64,000 nucleotides of DNA, taken from Panax quinquefolius (lineage: Eukaryota > Streptophyta > Magnoliopsida > Apiales > Araliaceae). Made by a program: the position numbers and the translations under genes. Location: positions 26,384,027 through 26,448,026 of the forward strand of contig CM035170.1 of assembly GCA_020205615.1 (NCBI GenBank). The letters are read 5' to 3'. The notes below the pieces were generated by a model that saw nothing but the letters and a program-made list of their open reading frames with translations, searched no databases and was not told the origin of the DNA. Shown in pieces: positions 12,766 to 23,780 of this stretch; the stretch's first letter is position 1, and each line of letters opens with the position of its first letter.

Positions 12766-13868
12766 TGTGACGCCCCCAAAATTAGGTATACATCACCCAT
12801 CTTGGGTCGTCAAATACATGGTACAAAATTCAAATACAACTTACTAATACAACTCTGCAAGTAGGTATAATAATACGAAAAAACATAACTGTGAGTTTGA
12901 ATACAATTATTGTCTACTAGAGATTATACAAACTCAAAAGGAGTCCCCATTACAATTATTAACACACTATTTCACGTAATAGTAAAGACTACTAATGCTA
13001 TCCTCCTGGACCAGTCACCCGCTCCCCCGACTAGTCCTCGCTATGTTCTCATTTCAAGAGAATAAAGTGAAAGAAAGGGTGAGCTCAACTAGCCCAGTAA
13101 GAAATATTATGACAAAGATAATGCAAAATAAATTATCGTTAGCCTTCAACAGTGTTAAACTGATAAAATATAACAACATCAAGTTTAACTGTAGCGAAAC
13201 AAGCAATCCATTAAAAGAGTCAAGTAGAGAATAAAATCTACTATCTTTTGTGATTTAAAAGGTTTTTCATGACTTTTACCGCTGGGACTCAGCTTAATAA
13301 ATAATCCACATCATCGAATCACCCATGCACTACGGCCAAGGATATTCTTTAGTATCACGACCACAAATTATCCACGCACTATAGCCAAGGACATCCGTGT
13401 ATTCATTAATGGTCATGATCATGCGAACAACTTTCCATCAATGCACTATGGGCCAATGATAACTTTTACCATATCAATTGTAACATTACGGTCATGATTA
13501 CACCGAATAATCCCTGGTCATAATCATACCAAGTCCATCTATGCACTACAGGCCATAGATGACTTTCAACATAATATAAACATGAGGATGATGACAATGA
13601 TATAAGAATTCAATAAAACAAGTTCAAGAATTAATTTATCCAGGAACTAATAATGTCCAAATTGTCAACATGATATCGCTTTGTAGAGTAAAATTCAAGA
13701 ATGATCGTAAGAATATTTCCATGAAAAGATATCTTTGGATGAAGCGCAAATATCAAAGATATTCTACTAATTTCATGGAGTATAGAAGTTAAAACTTTAA
13801 CCAACCGAGTATAATAAAGAATGGAATAACAAAAGAAATCACCATGCATGCGATATTTCAGATGACAA

Positions 13869-14178
13869 AGTTATTCCAATGTAATAATAATAACGGAACC
13901 AGTCGTGAAAAATTTGCACCAACAGGATGTTCCAATGAATAATAAAGATTTTAACCAGTCCTGTGTAAAACACATGTACAAGATGTTCCAATGTAATAAT
14001 AATAAAGATTTTAACTGTGTCCGTAAAAAACACACCGACAAGATGTTCCAATGTAATAATAATAAAGATGGAACCAGTCCTGTAAAACACGCAGATAGAT
14101 GTTCCAATGTAATAATAGAAGAATGTCACCAAGTATAGGTAAACTGGTGTATACAAAGTTATTCCAATGTAATAATAA
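13869..14178. repeat. Minisatellite, ~58-bp unit, in solo LTR D
   Basis: About five units, each carrying GTTCCAATGTAATAATAATAA followed in part by AACCAGTCCTGTAAAACAC. Unit starts are near 13872, 13928, 13986, 14044, 14100 and 14160. The repeat lacks stops in several frames, which creates spurious ORFs on both strands. Confidence 0.8.
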
Positions 14179-14362
14179 GCAATGGAATAACAACAGCTTT
14201 CTTCATGAATAAGAAAGAATAACACCCCTTACATTAGTAGTAGATTGAATACTGCAGTAGTGTAGTAACAGAATACTCTTCTTCTTTCTATCTTATTCTC
14301 TCTATACTTTCTCTCTCTATAACTTGAATGAATTCGTGAAAAATAATGAAGCACTAGGCCTC

Positions 14363-14370
14363 TATTTATA
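14363..14370 (-). promoter_or_regulatory. TATA box of solo LTR D
   Basis: Minus-strand TATAAATA, at the place shared with G1 (37010-37017) and G3 (46735-46742). Confidence 0.6.
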
Positions 14371-14388
14371 GAAGATTTCTAGCTTAAC

Positions 14389-14558
14389 ACTTGAAATGTG
14401 AAAAGGGAAGTGGCTTGACGACTGGTGATGTGAAAAGAAAAGTGGTTTGAGGCCTGTAATGTGAAACGACAATTGGTTCGACACTTGTAATATGAAACGA
14501 CAAGTGGTTTGACGTCTGGTAAAGGTAATTACTATTGACGAAGGTAATTACTATTGAC
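14389..14558 (-). repeat. Tandem repeats upstream of the D LTR TATA box
   Basis: Four degenerate copies of a ~31-bp unit (TGTGAAACGACAAGTGGTTT type) at 14389-14516, then two copies of AAGGTAATTACTATTGACG (14521-14558). On the minus strand they lie 20-190 bp upstream of the TATA box, as tandem enhancers would. Confidence 0.6.
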
Positions 14559-15464
14559 GAAGAGACTCTTAGATGATGACATATGGGCCCCCAATAAAAT
14601 AACCAAACTTACCACAAACGTCTCATAATAGACTCTTTATATACATCAAGGATTGAATAAATATTACCATAAATCATTTTATTTTTAATCAACACATATT
14701 TAATCTTTCAACAATTATTAATCATTTATAACTTGTCGTCTCAATTATTGATTTAATAATATAACATATTATATGATGATAATCTTTGTGACAATAATTG
14801 AATCAATAATATAAGAGATATGATGCAAAGAATTATCGTAGTAATAATTGAGTATAGCCGAGTGACTTCTCACGTAAGCATCAATAATCAATACCGTAGT
14901 GCTACTATGCAATCACGCCAGACATCGCATTTTTTACTACCGGGTAGTTCAACAGCTTTTAACGGTAACACCTCCGCCAGTTATTTTCATAAAAGTATTT
15001 TTATCGCTTTCTCAATTCGACAATAATTCCGTTGTGGGGGTCAACTAATGATTGTCTTGCCGTCGTATTTAATATTCCCCGATAAAAAGAATATTCCCCA
15101 CCAAACAAAAATTTTATAACAACTTGCTTACTTTTGCAAATTTATAAATATTACCCACAACTATAACATTATATCAAATTTACTCCATAATATTCAAAAA
15201 TAATATTTATAGAAAATTCATGTTTATTTATAGAAGTTGGGGTCTTACAACATAATTAAACAAACTATGCACCCAAGCTACAATGCAACTATATGATTAC
15301 ATAAATGCAAACTCTAATATGAAAACTAAAATGCAATACTAAATAAAGACATTATGCATTAATGCAAACTTAAAACTAACTCCCCCAAACTTAATAACAA
15401 CCATGTCCTCATTGTATGGATATAACAATAAAATGAGTGAGGACTTCCCTGTAATTTCCTAAGT

Positions 15465-16658
15465 CTAGGGTGGTGGTGGTTGATCTTCTCCCTCGGAGTC
15501 GCTTGGTGGAAACCTTGGCATGGGCATGGGCTGCTGATATAGAAACTGTGAAGCTGGATTGAAAGTCTGAGTGTCATATTCAAGGATGCGAATGATATGT
15601 TCATGGCATCAAACATATGGTCTTGTCACATTGCAATCCGTCTCATCTCCCGTCGTTCAGCCTTGTTGTGATCCTCCATCTGTTGTTTAAATGCAAGAAA
15701 CTGAGGGTTAGATATGGCGTTAGAAGATTGTTCCACCTCAGTCCCTTGATCTCCTATAGTCTCATCCTCATCTTCGGAGGTATCTACAGCGTCAGCTTCA
15801 TCCTCCGAAGCTGATGGAAATACAAAACCTAAACCTCTGGGATGAGATTCACTGCTGGGCCACACTAAATACCGTGCGATCATTATGTTTTCTAGTAGTT
15901 GCAGCGACATCTGAGTGGGATCGTCATCAGACCATCGAACTCCTGCTTGATGACATAACCCACAAATGAGGGATGGGTGTGGCAAGCCACCCAAAAATTG
16001 CCCCGTAGACATCGGCGAATTGAAAAACTGATTATGGTCCCAACGTCGATGATGAAGTCTTGCACAATAGCATAAAGGAGCAGTGCCTTCTCTTTGGTCA
16101 CATCGGAGTTGTGCGTGGATGGTAACAGTTTCGCACATAAGAAGGTTTACCAAATTTTCCCACACCGACTGAGATCTTTTCTATGAAACACCGTGCCTCC
16201 CTTCCGACCCTTTATCTATGTTGTTCACGGCTTGGTCATTTCCTTGAGAACCTCCTCAATGTCAGGGTCAAAATCCCTCAAATAAGTATATTAACATTGT
16301 CTAGGCACCCGTAACTGATAATTCATGTTGATGGCATCGGCACTGAACGGGACCATTAGACCCCGCACAAAAGCATTGAACGGTGCCTTGTCCTCGACGT
16401 TCGCATAAAACTCCTTGACCACAATAACAGCGGCGGGCTCGGGCTCCTCAATGAACTTGACCCACCCTTTCTGATAAATGTGTTGCATCATTTCACCGTT
16501 GTGAGCCTCTAGTGCCAACCCCCACTCCGGTGTAAGAGCCTTTGAGACCATGTAGTCGTACCGGTCGGCCGGGGTGACACTTTTGAATTTGCGTCGGTCG
16601 AAGTTTCATGATGGTGGAGTTCTCCCCGTTGTTGTTTGGATGTAGGTTGAGAAGCCAT
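15465..16658 (-). pseudogene. Plant-transposon-protein-like ORF of Athila (frameshifted)
   Basis: About 398 codons from ATG at 16658-16656 to a natural-looking end rich in proline (MPRFPPSDSEGEDQPPPP, stop at 15465). Visible segments: a start region, then after a frameshift DRYDYMVSKALTPEWGL, GWVKFIEEPEP and VVKEFYANV. Next comes TKEKALLLYAIVQDFIIDVG in another frame, then an acidic stretch (SASEDEADAVDTSEDEDE). The order around KEFYAN with a following V(R)G and 'DAIN' is that of the plant transposon protein family (Pfam 'Putative plant transposon protein'), often found in the env position of Athila relatives. Function unknown. At least two frameshifts and a TGA inside the C-terminal part (after RRIAM) make it dead. 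Confidence 0.7.
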
Positions 16659-17543
16659 TGATTTTCGGATGTCTGAATATACTTCCCTCTCCCCAAATTT
16701 CAGTCACACACTTTAGCGAACACTTGGTGTACACACTGAGTTCTTCCCCCAAACTTGGTGATTTTGCTCTACTATGGTGCTAACAAGGTAGGGGTTTAAA
16801 GACAAGGTCCAAGGTTGTCACTTGGTCTATACTTACCTCTATATGAATCTGAATTCGTGGATTTTAGAGATGAAATTGCAAGTATATGATGAAGAACTTG
16901 GTTTGTGAGAGTAGAATATATATTGTGATGGTGTTGTATTGTATGTTGGTGGGGTTAAGCAATGGGGTAGTGGATTGAAGTGATGGGAGAATTTGTAAAT
17001 TCGTGGGGGTTATGTATGGGAATGGGTATTTTAGGTGAGGAAGAGGGAGTAGTGGGCGTGGAGTTGGGAAGAGGAAGAGGAAAGTGTGTGTAACTATCGA
17101 GTTTACCCGTCCAGATTCAAGGACCCCGCCCCAGTGGGGGAAACAAGGCCAACACAGTCCGCCCCAGCGGGCTAGTCCCCTGCTAACTTACCTCCTTTTC
17201 TTTTCTTTTCTTAATGTTATGCCACTTAAAGATTATTTTCTCATCCTACAAGCCATACAACATCAAAATTAGTAGATTATTGATCAAGTGGAGCATGGTT
17301 GAGAGATTTTCAAGAATCTTAGAACGAAATAACTACCTAATGAAACTAATATCCTAAGCTATAATATAAATAGAAAGAAAATAAATCAAAAATATACGAT
17401 TGGGTTTCCTACCAATTAGTGCTTGATTTTAAGTAGTTCAGCCTGACTACTCCATGTTTCATCCCTGGATCGGTTGGGTTATCCGCGACATAATTTTTAT
17501 TTGTCGCATAACACAACCACTGTTGTAATGCGTGTCCGTTCAC
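16659..17543 (-). other. Athila spacer between protease and the downstream ORF
   Basis: No intact ORF. Next to the protease the minus frame reads VNGHALQQWLCYATN, like the tail of an integrase in related elements, so the pol core may have been deleted here (inference). Further left are G-rich DNA and two GC palindrome-like motifs (17124-17140 and 17159-17172) that recur in the LTR. Confidence 0.45.
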
Positions 17544-18200
17544 TTAAATGTTAGGTGATGAATTTGAAATTATATCCTCAATTAACGCCCTAAGACCACT
17601 ATCCTCTTTGTAATCCCGGAACTTGAGACGTGTAGATTTCTCGATCCATTCGCACTCTTTGGTATCAGCCGGGATTGGGATTCCTTTAAACACCTTCACC
17701 TTTATCACCTGATCAAACACTTTCATTATCAGTTCTCCGTTGGGCACATCAATTAGTGTTCGTCTTGTCGCCAGGAATGGTCGTCCCAAGATGATAGGGA
17801 CGTTCTTGTCTTCCTCATAATCTATTACCATGAAATCAGTCGAAAAAATCAAAGAATCAACCTTCACCAATACGTCTTCAAATATTCCTAATGGGTATGT
17901 TAATGATCTATCTACAAGATGTAGACTGATGTTGGTCGGTTTTGCTTCCTTCAGCCTCAGCTTTCGGTAAATGGACAGTGGCATAAGATTAATACTCGAT
18001 CCTAGATCGCATAGCGCTCTCCCCACATCTTGATTTCCGATTGCACACGGGATTGTGAAACTCCCCGGATCTTTTAATTTAGGAGGGAGCTTTCTCTGCA
18101 ATATTGCACTGCATTCTTCGGTTAATACCAATGTTTCTAAATCCTAGAGCTTGCATTTCCTCGACAGTATGTCTTTCATAAACTTAATGTAACTCGGCAT
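17544..18200 (-). pseudogene. Athila protease region
   Basis: The open part (18131-17544, 195 codons) carries LTEECSAILQRKLPPKLKDP, then SFTIPCAIG, then the retroviral-type aspartic protease region CDLGSSINLMPLS, and later VPIILGRPFLATRRTLIDV. These are standard Athila Gag-Pro landmarks. The LGSSINLMP loop has the usual Athila form of the active site (D-L-G). It is in the same frame as gag but separated by two stops (18201-18203 and about 18160), each explained by C-to-T changes. It would cleave the polyprotein in the virus-like particle. No RT follows. Confidence 0.8.
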
Positions 18201-19740
18201 CTACTCAAGTGCTTCGGCAAATGGAATATTGATATGTAATTGTTTGAATATATCCATGAATTTTAAAAATCGGTTCTTCATCTTGTCACTTTCTGGCCTT
18301 TTAGGGAAGGGCACAGGTGGTGAATCTAGAATTTGTTTATCTTCCTTTATTTTTTTCACCCCTTTCTCTGTAGATTTCATTTTTAAATCATTCCGTGCGT
18401 CTTCATAGTCATCTCTTGTACTAGCTTTCTCATCAAAATTAGACCCCAACTCCTTTCCACTCCTGAGTGTGATTGCATTACATTTTTCATGATTTCCCTT
18501 TGGATTCCTTTCGGTGTCACTCGGTAGAGTTCCTTGTGGTCTGTTATTCAAAGCAGATGCTACCTGTCACATCTGATTTTATAGATTCTTGATAGCTATT
18601 GCTTTATATACTTTGTGAATATTTCCTCTAAGTTTGATTTCCTCTCTTGATGATGAGCTGGTTGCTGTTAACTCTGAAATCCTAGGGGATACGACGGTCG
18701 TGGAGCTTGCTGATTCTGATTATTATTCCACAACAAATTTGGATGATTCCTATTCCCCTGATTATATGCATTCTGATATGTATTTTGAGGAATTCTGTTA
18801 TAGCTACCTACGAATTGCACGGATGCTGGATTGATTGCACACTGATCTGTAGGATGGTCACCCACGCACAATTCACACACGACCACAACATGATGTATCT
18901 GAGCCCCTGTCATGGCATTTAACTTCTTGGACAATGCAGAAATTTGTGCTTGTATTGTTGTCACCCCATCGACTTCTAACACTCCATCCGCCTTTGCCTG
19001 TGTCATTTTTATTGTGGACCATTGGTAGTTGTTAGCCGCTATGGTCTCAATCAAATTGTAGGCCTCCTTATAACTCTTAGCCATGAATGCTCCACCCGAC
19101 GTTGCATCAATACTGGTCCTGAGATTCCCATGTAGTCCGTTATAAAAAGTATTCATTTGCAACCACTTCGGCAATCCATGATGCAGGCACTTTCTGAGTA
19201 ACTCCTTGTATCTCTCCAATGCCTCATATAGCGACTCCCTATGTTGCTGCTCAAACATTGTTTTTTCATTCCTCATTTTGGTAGTTTTCGTCGGTGGGAA
19301 GAATTTGGCAAGGAATTTCTTAGCTAAGTCTTCTCACGTGGTTATCAATCCTGGCGGTAGAGAGTGTAACCAACTCTTCGCCTTGTCCCGTAAGGAGAAT
19401 GGGAACAAGCAAAGTCTCACCGCATTATCTGACACCCCATTATAACTGAAGGTGTCGTAAATCTCCAGAAAGCTGACTAGATGGTCATTCGGATCATCAT
19501 TAGCCAATCCCCCAAACTGAACTGAATTCTGGATCATCTAAATCATTCTAGGCTTGATTTTAAATGTATTTGCAGCAATTGCGGGCCTGGTGATGCTCGA
19601 CTGTAGTTCAGTCACCTTGGGTGTGGCGAAGTCCCTTAACGCTTTCCGATCTTCAGCTGTCATTGCCTCTTCTATGTCAGAGTTTTCGAATTTGTTCCTT
19701 GTTTTCTTGATCCACTTACTTAACCTCTGGAACAGTTTCT
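18201..19740 (-). pseudogene. gag: Athila Gag (several frames)
   Basis: Capsid protein relic. In order: ALRDFATPKVTELQSSI near 19630; NSVQFGGLANDDPNDHL and FPFSLRDKAKSWLHSLPPG (19537-19334); MRNEKTMFEQQHRESLYEAL with WLQMNTFYNGL (19276 on); a zinc-knuckle-like CELCVGDHPTDQC near 18860; and the C-terminal ITLRSGKELGS part (18551-18201). These are hallmark Athila Gag segments. Frameshifts at about 19300 and 18600 and stops at 19535 and elsewhere break it. No credible start codon was found upstream; the left end given is the stop before the protease. Confidence 0.85.
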
Positions 19741-19881
19741 AAATGTCGTCCTCAAAAGGCAGCAAGTCTGGATTTTTCAACCGAGTTTGTATAAACCACT
19801 TCAAAAACCTGAAATAAGAGGAACAAAACAAAAATAAAAATGTTTAAGTAAAATTAGACTAATTAAACGGATACTAAATTA

Positions 19882-19899
19882 TCCCCAGCAACGGCGCCA
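19882..19899 (-). other. Primer binding site of Athila (tRNA-Asp type)
   Basis: Minus-strand TGGCGCCGTTGCTGGGGA, the PBS commonly seen in Athila/Tat elements, six bases from the LTR end. Confidence 0.9.
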
Positions 19900-19905
19900 A
19901 AACCT

Positions 19906-21288
19906 TGTTGGGTAAAATCTATATACGCACAACACACAAATATATGTGGTTAACAAGTAATATAGTAATGAATAGAGTATCGTTCCCACATAGACAAATT
20001 AGTAAGAAATTTAACTTCACAATTACCAATTTCCTATTAATCCTAATTCTATTAAATTATTCAATTAAATGATTTAAAATTATAGAAACTTAATTAACAA
20101 ATAAACAAACTCTCACAAAATAATCATAAATATCAAAATCTGAATTTCAAACAAATAATGGAGATTTAGACTTAAGATTTCACCCTAAGTTTCACTCTGA
20201 TTTTCACGCCTTTATTCCAATTCAACTCGCTATCCCAGTTTATTAACCAAGAACACGAATGTAGTACTAGCCACCTCTCGATGCACTAATACCGTATTAA
20301 CTTAAATCCACAATTTAGATAGAAACAAGTTAAACACCTTAATCAACTAATTCACTATATCTCTATGTGAATTAAAATTAAAGAAGGTTTAAGATTAAGT
20401 TCTCTATCTGAATACATGTGATGTCAAGCATATCTCAACCTTAACATTCATCAAGATTCTATTAATCACAAAATTCAAGAACACATGCTATATTAACTAA
20501 GTCTAGACTGTATTTCATCTCTCGAGTTCATACAAATCCACAACGAATTGTTGATCAGGCAATTCATAAATTCACGCTCCAATTAATATAGATAAACCGG
20601 GAAATAACTTATTGAACTAGAAATCAAAGTTACAAAAATCATCGTTTCACTTCAGGATCCATCATAAGCCTAAAAAGTGAATTAGTTCATAATGAGTGAA
20701 ATAAAAATTGAATAATTTAAAGGAAACATCCTTTCAAATACAAATATATAAAAAAGATGAAGAATAGTACAAGACACCCTTCACGTAGCCTTAATCTGCA
20801 ATCGTCACAAAATCTCTTCAAAATACTCCTCCAAAGCTTGCTATGAAAAACTGGAATTAATCTTTGAATATTTGCCTTCCGTCCTCTTAATTTGTTGTTT
20901 TTTTTATGAATATATATCTCCCATAGAGTTCTAATCAAAGGCCCTTGCTATTTAGAGTCCACAAGCCACACAAAGTTCTAACAATCCATGTTCCAGCCGA
21001 GTTTCAAACGCAATAGGACACTCAGAATCCGGCACCCCCCGCCCTGGCAGGGGTGTATAGTTATAATAAGCCCGCCTCAGTGGGGGTGCACACTTTTAAA
21101 TGAATTTTCTTATTTCCTGTTTGCTTCCAAAATTACTCCAAAAGACCTCCTTTCTTCAAGACTTGCCACACAACCACCCTACACATAAAAGAACACCAAA
21201 CGAGTAAAAATGAACATGAAAACAAGAAAGAAACAACGAATTAAGCTTGAAATGGACATCGATTTGTGGATATAAAATCCACTTATCA
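19906..21288 (-). repeat. 5' LTR of Athila (1383 bp)
   Basis: Minus-strand start TGATAAGTGGATTTTATATC, end TTTTACCCAACA. Carries two GC-rich imperfect palindromes (21035-21053, 21070-21088). No ORF. Confidence 0.85.
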
Positions 21289-22370
21289 TACTTCTTTTAC
21301 TCTATCCAACAATATCGAATAAGCTTCCATTACAAATAACTTCTCTTCAGGCCTCTCCGGTCCCTTTACCTCTATTTCCAATTTCTCCATTTCTCTTATT
21401 AACTCTTCCTGAGTCGTCATTTGAAACAACTTCTCCCTTCCTTTCCTGCTTAGCGTGTCGGCTACTACATTCACTTTTCCCGGGTGATAAAGAATATCGC
21501 AATCATAATCTTTGATCAATTCCAACCACATTCTCTGACGCATATTAAAATCCCTCTATTTGAAGATATATTTCAGACTTTTATGGTCAGTGTATATCTC
21601 ACAGTTCTCCCCTTACAAATAATGCCTCCATATCTTTAACGCAAAAACTACTGTTTCTAACTCTAAGTTGTGAGTAGGGTATCATTTTTTGTAATCCTTC
21701 AATTATCGTGACACATACGCAATGACTTTGCCATGCTGCATCAGCACATAGCCCAATCCTCTATGTAACGCATCACTATACCAGACAAATCCTCTCGTAC
21801 CATCTAGTAATGATAATATAGGCACCTCACTTAATCTCTTCTTCAACTCTTGAAAACTCTCTTTGCATTTGTCGGTCCTTACAAATTTCACCGTCTTCCT
21901 CGTCAGATTAGTCAACGGGGTCGCTATCTTAGAAAAATCTTGGATGAATCTTCGATAGTACCCAGTTAACCCTAAGAAACTTCTCACCTCCGTCGGGGTT
22001 CTCGGTTGTTCCCAATTACTTACTGCTTCGACCTTTTCAGGGTCTACTGAGATTCCATTCTCATCCACCACGTGGCCTAAGAATTGAACCTTCTTCATCC
22101 AAAATTCAAATTTTGAAAATTTTGCATACATCTTCTCCTTCCACAGTGCCTCCAAAACAATCTCCAAATGTTCGGCGTGTTCTTCCTCTGTCTTCGAGTA
22201 GATCAAGATATCATTGATGAAAACCACCACAAATTTATCCAAGTATGGCTTGAAAACTCGATTCATCAAGTTCATGAACGCTGCTGGAGTATTAGTAAAA
22301 CCAAATGACATTACCAAAAACTCGTAATGTCCATAACGGGTTGGAAACGTAGTCTTTGGTATGTCCTCAA
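21289..22370 (-). pseudogene. pol: G2 reverse transcriptase (most) and RNase H
   Basis: RT palm and thumb (22370-21703): [29 protein letters not shown], then the active-site motif reading FINDILIYS. The first Asp of the usual FIDD is Asn, so the enzyme would be dead. [17 protein letters not shown] and [12 protein letters not shown] follow, also standard. RNase H (21700-21289) has a broken middle, then LIKDYDCDILYHPGK and VVADTLSRKG, the usual end. The frame runs straight into the Athila LTR at 21288. The start of RT lies across solo LTR H at 26475-26732. Confidence 0.9.
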
Positions 22371-22505
22371 TGTAAGACCCCGAATTTTTTGAAATAAAAG
22401 TATTCAATTTTTCTTATAATAACTATTCAGTAAATGATTAAATTGATAAAAGTTTACAGTTAAGGGTGATATATATAAATTTTTCAAAATACGCAAGTGG
22501 TTATA

Positions 22506-22570
22506 GAATATTCTTTTTGTCGGGGAATATTCGTTTGGTCGTAGAATATTCTTGTTGTCGGGGAATATTC
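22506..22570 (+). promoter_or_regulatory. Four GAATATTC palindromes at exact 19-bp steps
   Basis: GAATATTC at 22506, 22525, 22544 and 22563. Each matches P1BS (GNATATNC) and a paired heat-shock half-site (GAAnnTTC). They lie 136-200 bp into the LTR. Equivalent arrays exist at 15070-15096, 28935-28980, 37944-37989 and 47893-47938. Confidence 0.65.
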
Positions 22571-23772
22571 GTACGACGACGCAGCCATTTGTGGGCCCCA
22601 TAACAAATAACTATCAGATGAAGAAAATGACAAAAATTGAGTTTTTATAAATAATGGCGTAGTTGTTACCATTAACACCGTTGAATACTTTATTGGTTAA
22701 AATACGATACGCTGGCGTGTTCGCATAAAGGTAAGTACACGATTTTACATAGTATTTTTGAATTATTGATCCTTACGTAAGAAGGCACTACTCAATAATT
22801 GTTATAGTAATCACTGTTCAATATTTTATTTTATTAATTCAATAATTGTTGCGTTGATATTTTATATTATTGTTGTTTCAATAATTGTCACTACACAATA
22901 TTTCCCATTATCAGATCAATAATTCATATTATTTGAATAATATTATTAGATAGCATTATTGGCAATGTCTAGAAAGTTCTGTCAAGGAGAGGTTTGGTCA
23001 CCTAATCATGCGCCGCCAAGAAGGAGAAATCCTTATCGAAAAGCCCTCTTTCAAGGAACTACTTGGTCATTATAATTGTGATTCTCAGAATATTATTTAT
23101 GAATAATTAATTATTGATTTATATAATAAGGAAATATTTATTTGATGCGGATATAAATGATGGATTTATTTATGTGGTTATAAACTAATGAATTAATTTT
23201 GAGGTGTTTTATCAGTATTTTGTCGGATTGGAGGTATTAAAAGATCAAATCGGTGTTCTTAAAGCTCTATTGCGTGAGTTATAATTTTGATCTGACCGTT
23301 GGATCATTGTAATTTTAGGATATGTTATACATATATGAGTTAAGTATATGTCCACAAATTTTGAACTGTTGAAAATTAACGCATGATTTGTTATGAATTT
23401 TAAAAGGTGTTGAAACGATGTTTAAAACCATCCGTTTGTGGATTTCGGATATTTTAGGTTTGGAATTTGAAAAAAACTCAGAGCTACAAAGTTGTAGAGA
23501 ATTCGATTTCTGTCAGAATGGATATAAAATTCAGTATTTTTCCGATAACCTGCTATTTTCTATGAATTATCAAGTTTCAAAAATAAAATGATTTTTATTA
23601 AAATTGGGTGGGACCCACTTTTGTTTTTATTAAACATGTGGGCTGATTTTGTTCAAAGTTAGCATGTTGATGGTATGGCTTGCTTGGATGGATGGTGGTA
23701 GGTAGAAGAGAAGAAAGAAATGAAATATTTTATTTTATTAATTTAGTCTCCTTTGGCGTTCTTGCATTTTCC

Positions 23773-23780
23773 TATAAATA
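23773..23780 (+). promoter_or_regulatory. TATA box of solo LTR H
   Basis: CCTATAAATAGGTGC, followed ~30 bp later by AATTGAAAATCACACCAGAAAC; the same context is found in the G3 LTR on the minus strand. Confidence 0.65.

Larger units (their letters stand above)
12766..15249 (-). repeat. Solo LTR D of the Tekay-like gypsy family (2484 bp)
   Basis: Printed ends TGTGACGCCCCC and GGGGTCTTACA, flanked by perfect ACATA duplications (12761-12765, 15250-15254). Related along its length to the G1 and G3 LTRs; minus orientation follows from them and from the TATA box at 14363-14370. It holds no internal domain, so it is a solo LTR. Its promoter-proximal module differs from that of G1. Confidence 0.9.
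11814..21288 (-). mobile_element. Athila-type Ty3/gypsy element lacking RT and integrase core
   Basis: Minus strand. From the right: 5' LTR (21288-19906), tRNA-Asp PBS, gag, protease, a non-coding gap, a plant-transposon-protein-like ORF, then 3' untranslated sequence cut by element B at 11813. No reverse transcriptase, RNase H or integrase core is found between protease and the later ORF. The LTR start TGATAAGTGGATTTTAT and the PBS are typical of Athila. Inserted in G2 pol; TACTT (21289-21293) is the right-hand duplication. The left half, with the 3' LTR, is beyond the window. Confidence 0.85.

Noticed and set aside
13839..14225. Overlapping ORFs on both strands (up to 128 codons)
   Set aside because: They coincide with a ~58-bp tandem repeat lacking stops; the translations are the repeat itself (NNNKD / LLLHWN units).
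15626..16165. Intact 179-codon gene
   Set aside because: It is a piece of the longer transposon-protein-like ORF; its first half is in the wrong frame relative to the KEKALLLYAIV segment.
22506..22570. CRISPR-like array (regular repeats)
   Set aside because: Period is 19 bp with no unique spacers, inside a plant LTR; it reads as a tandem regulatory repeat.
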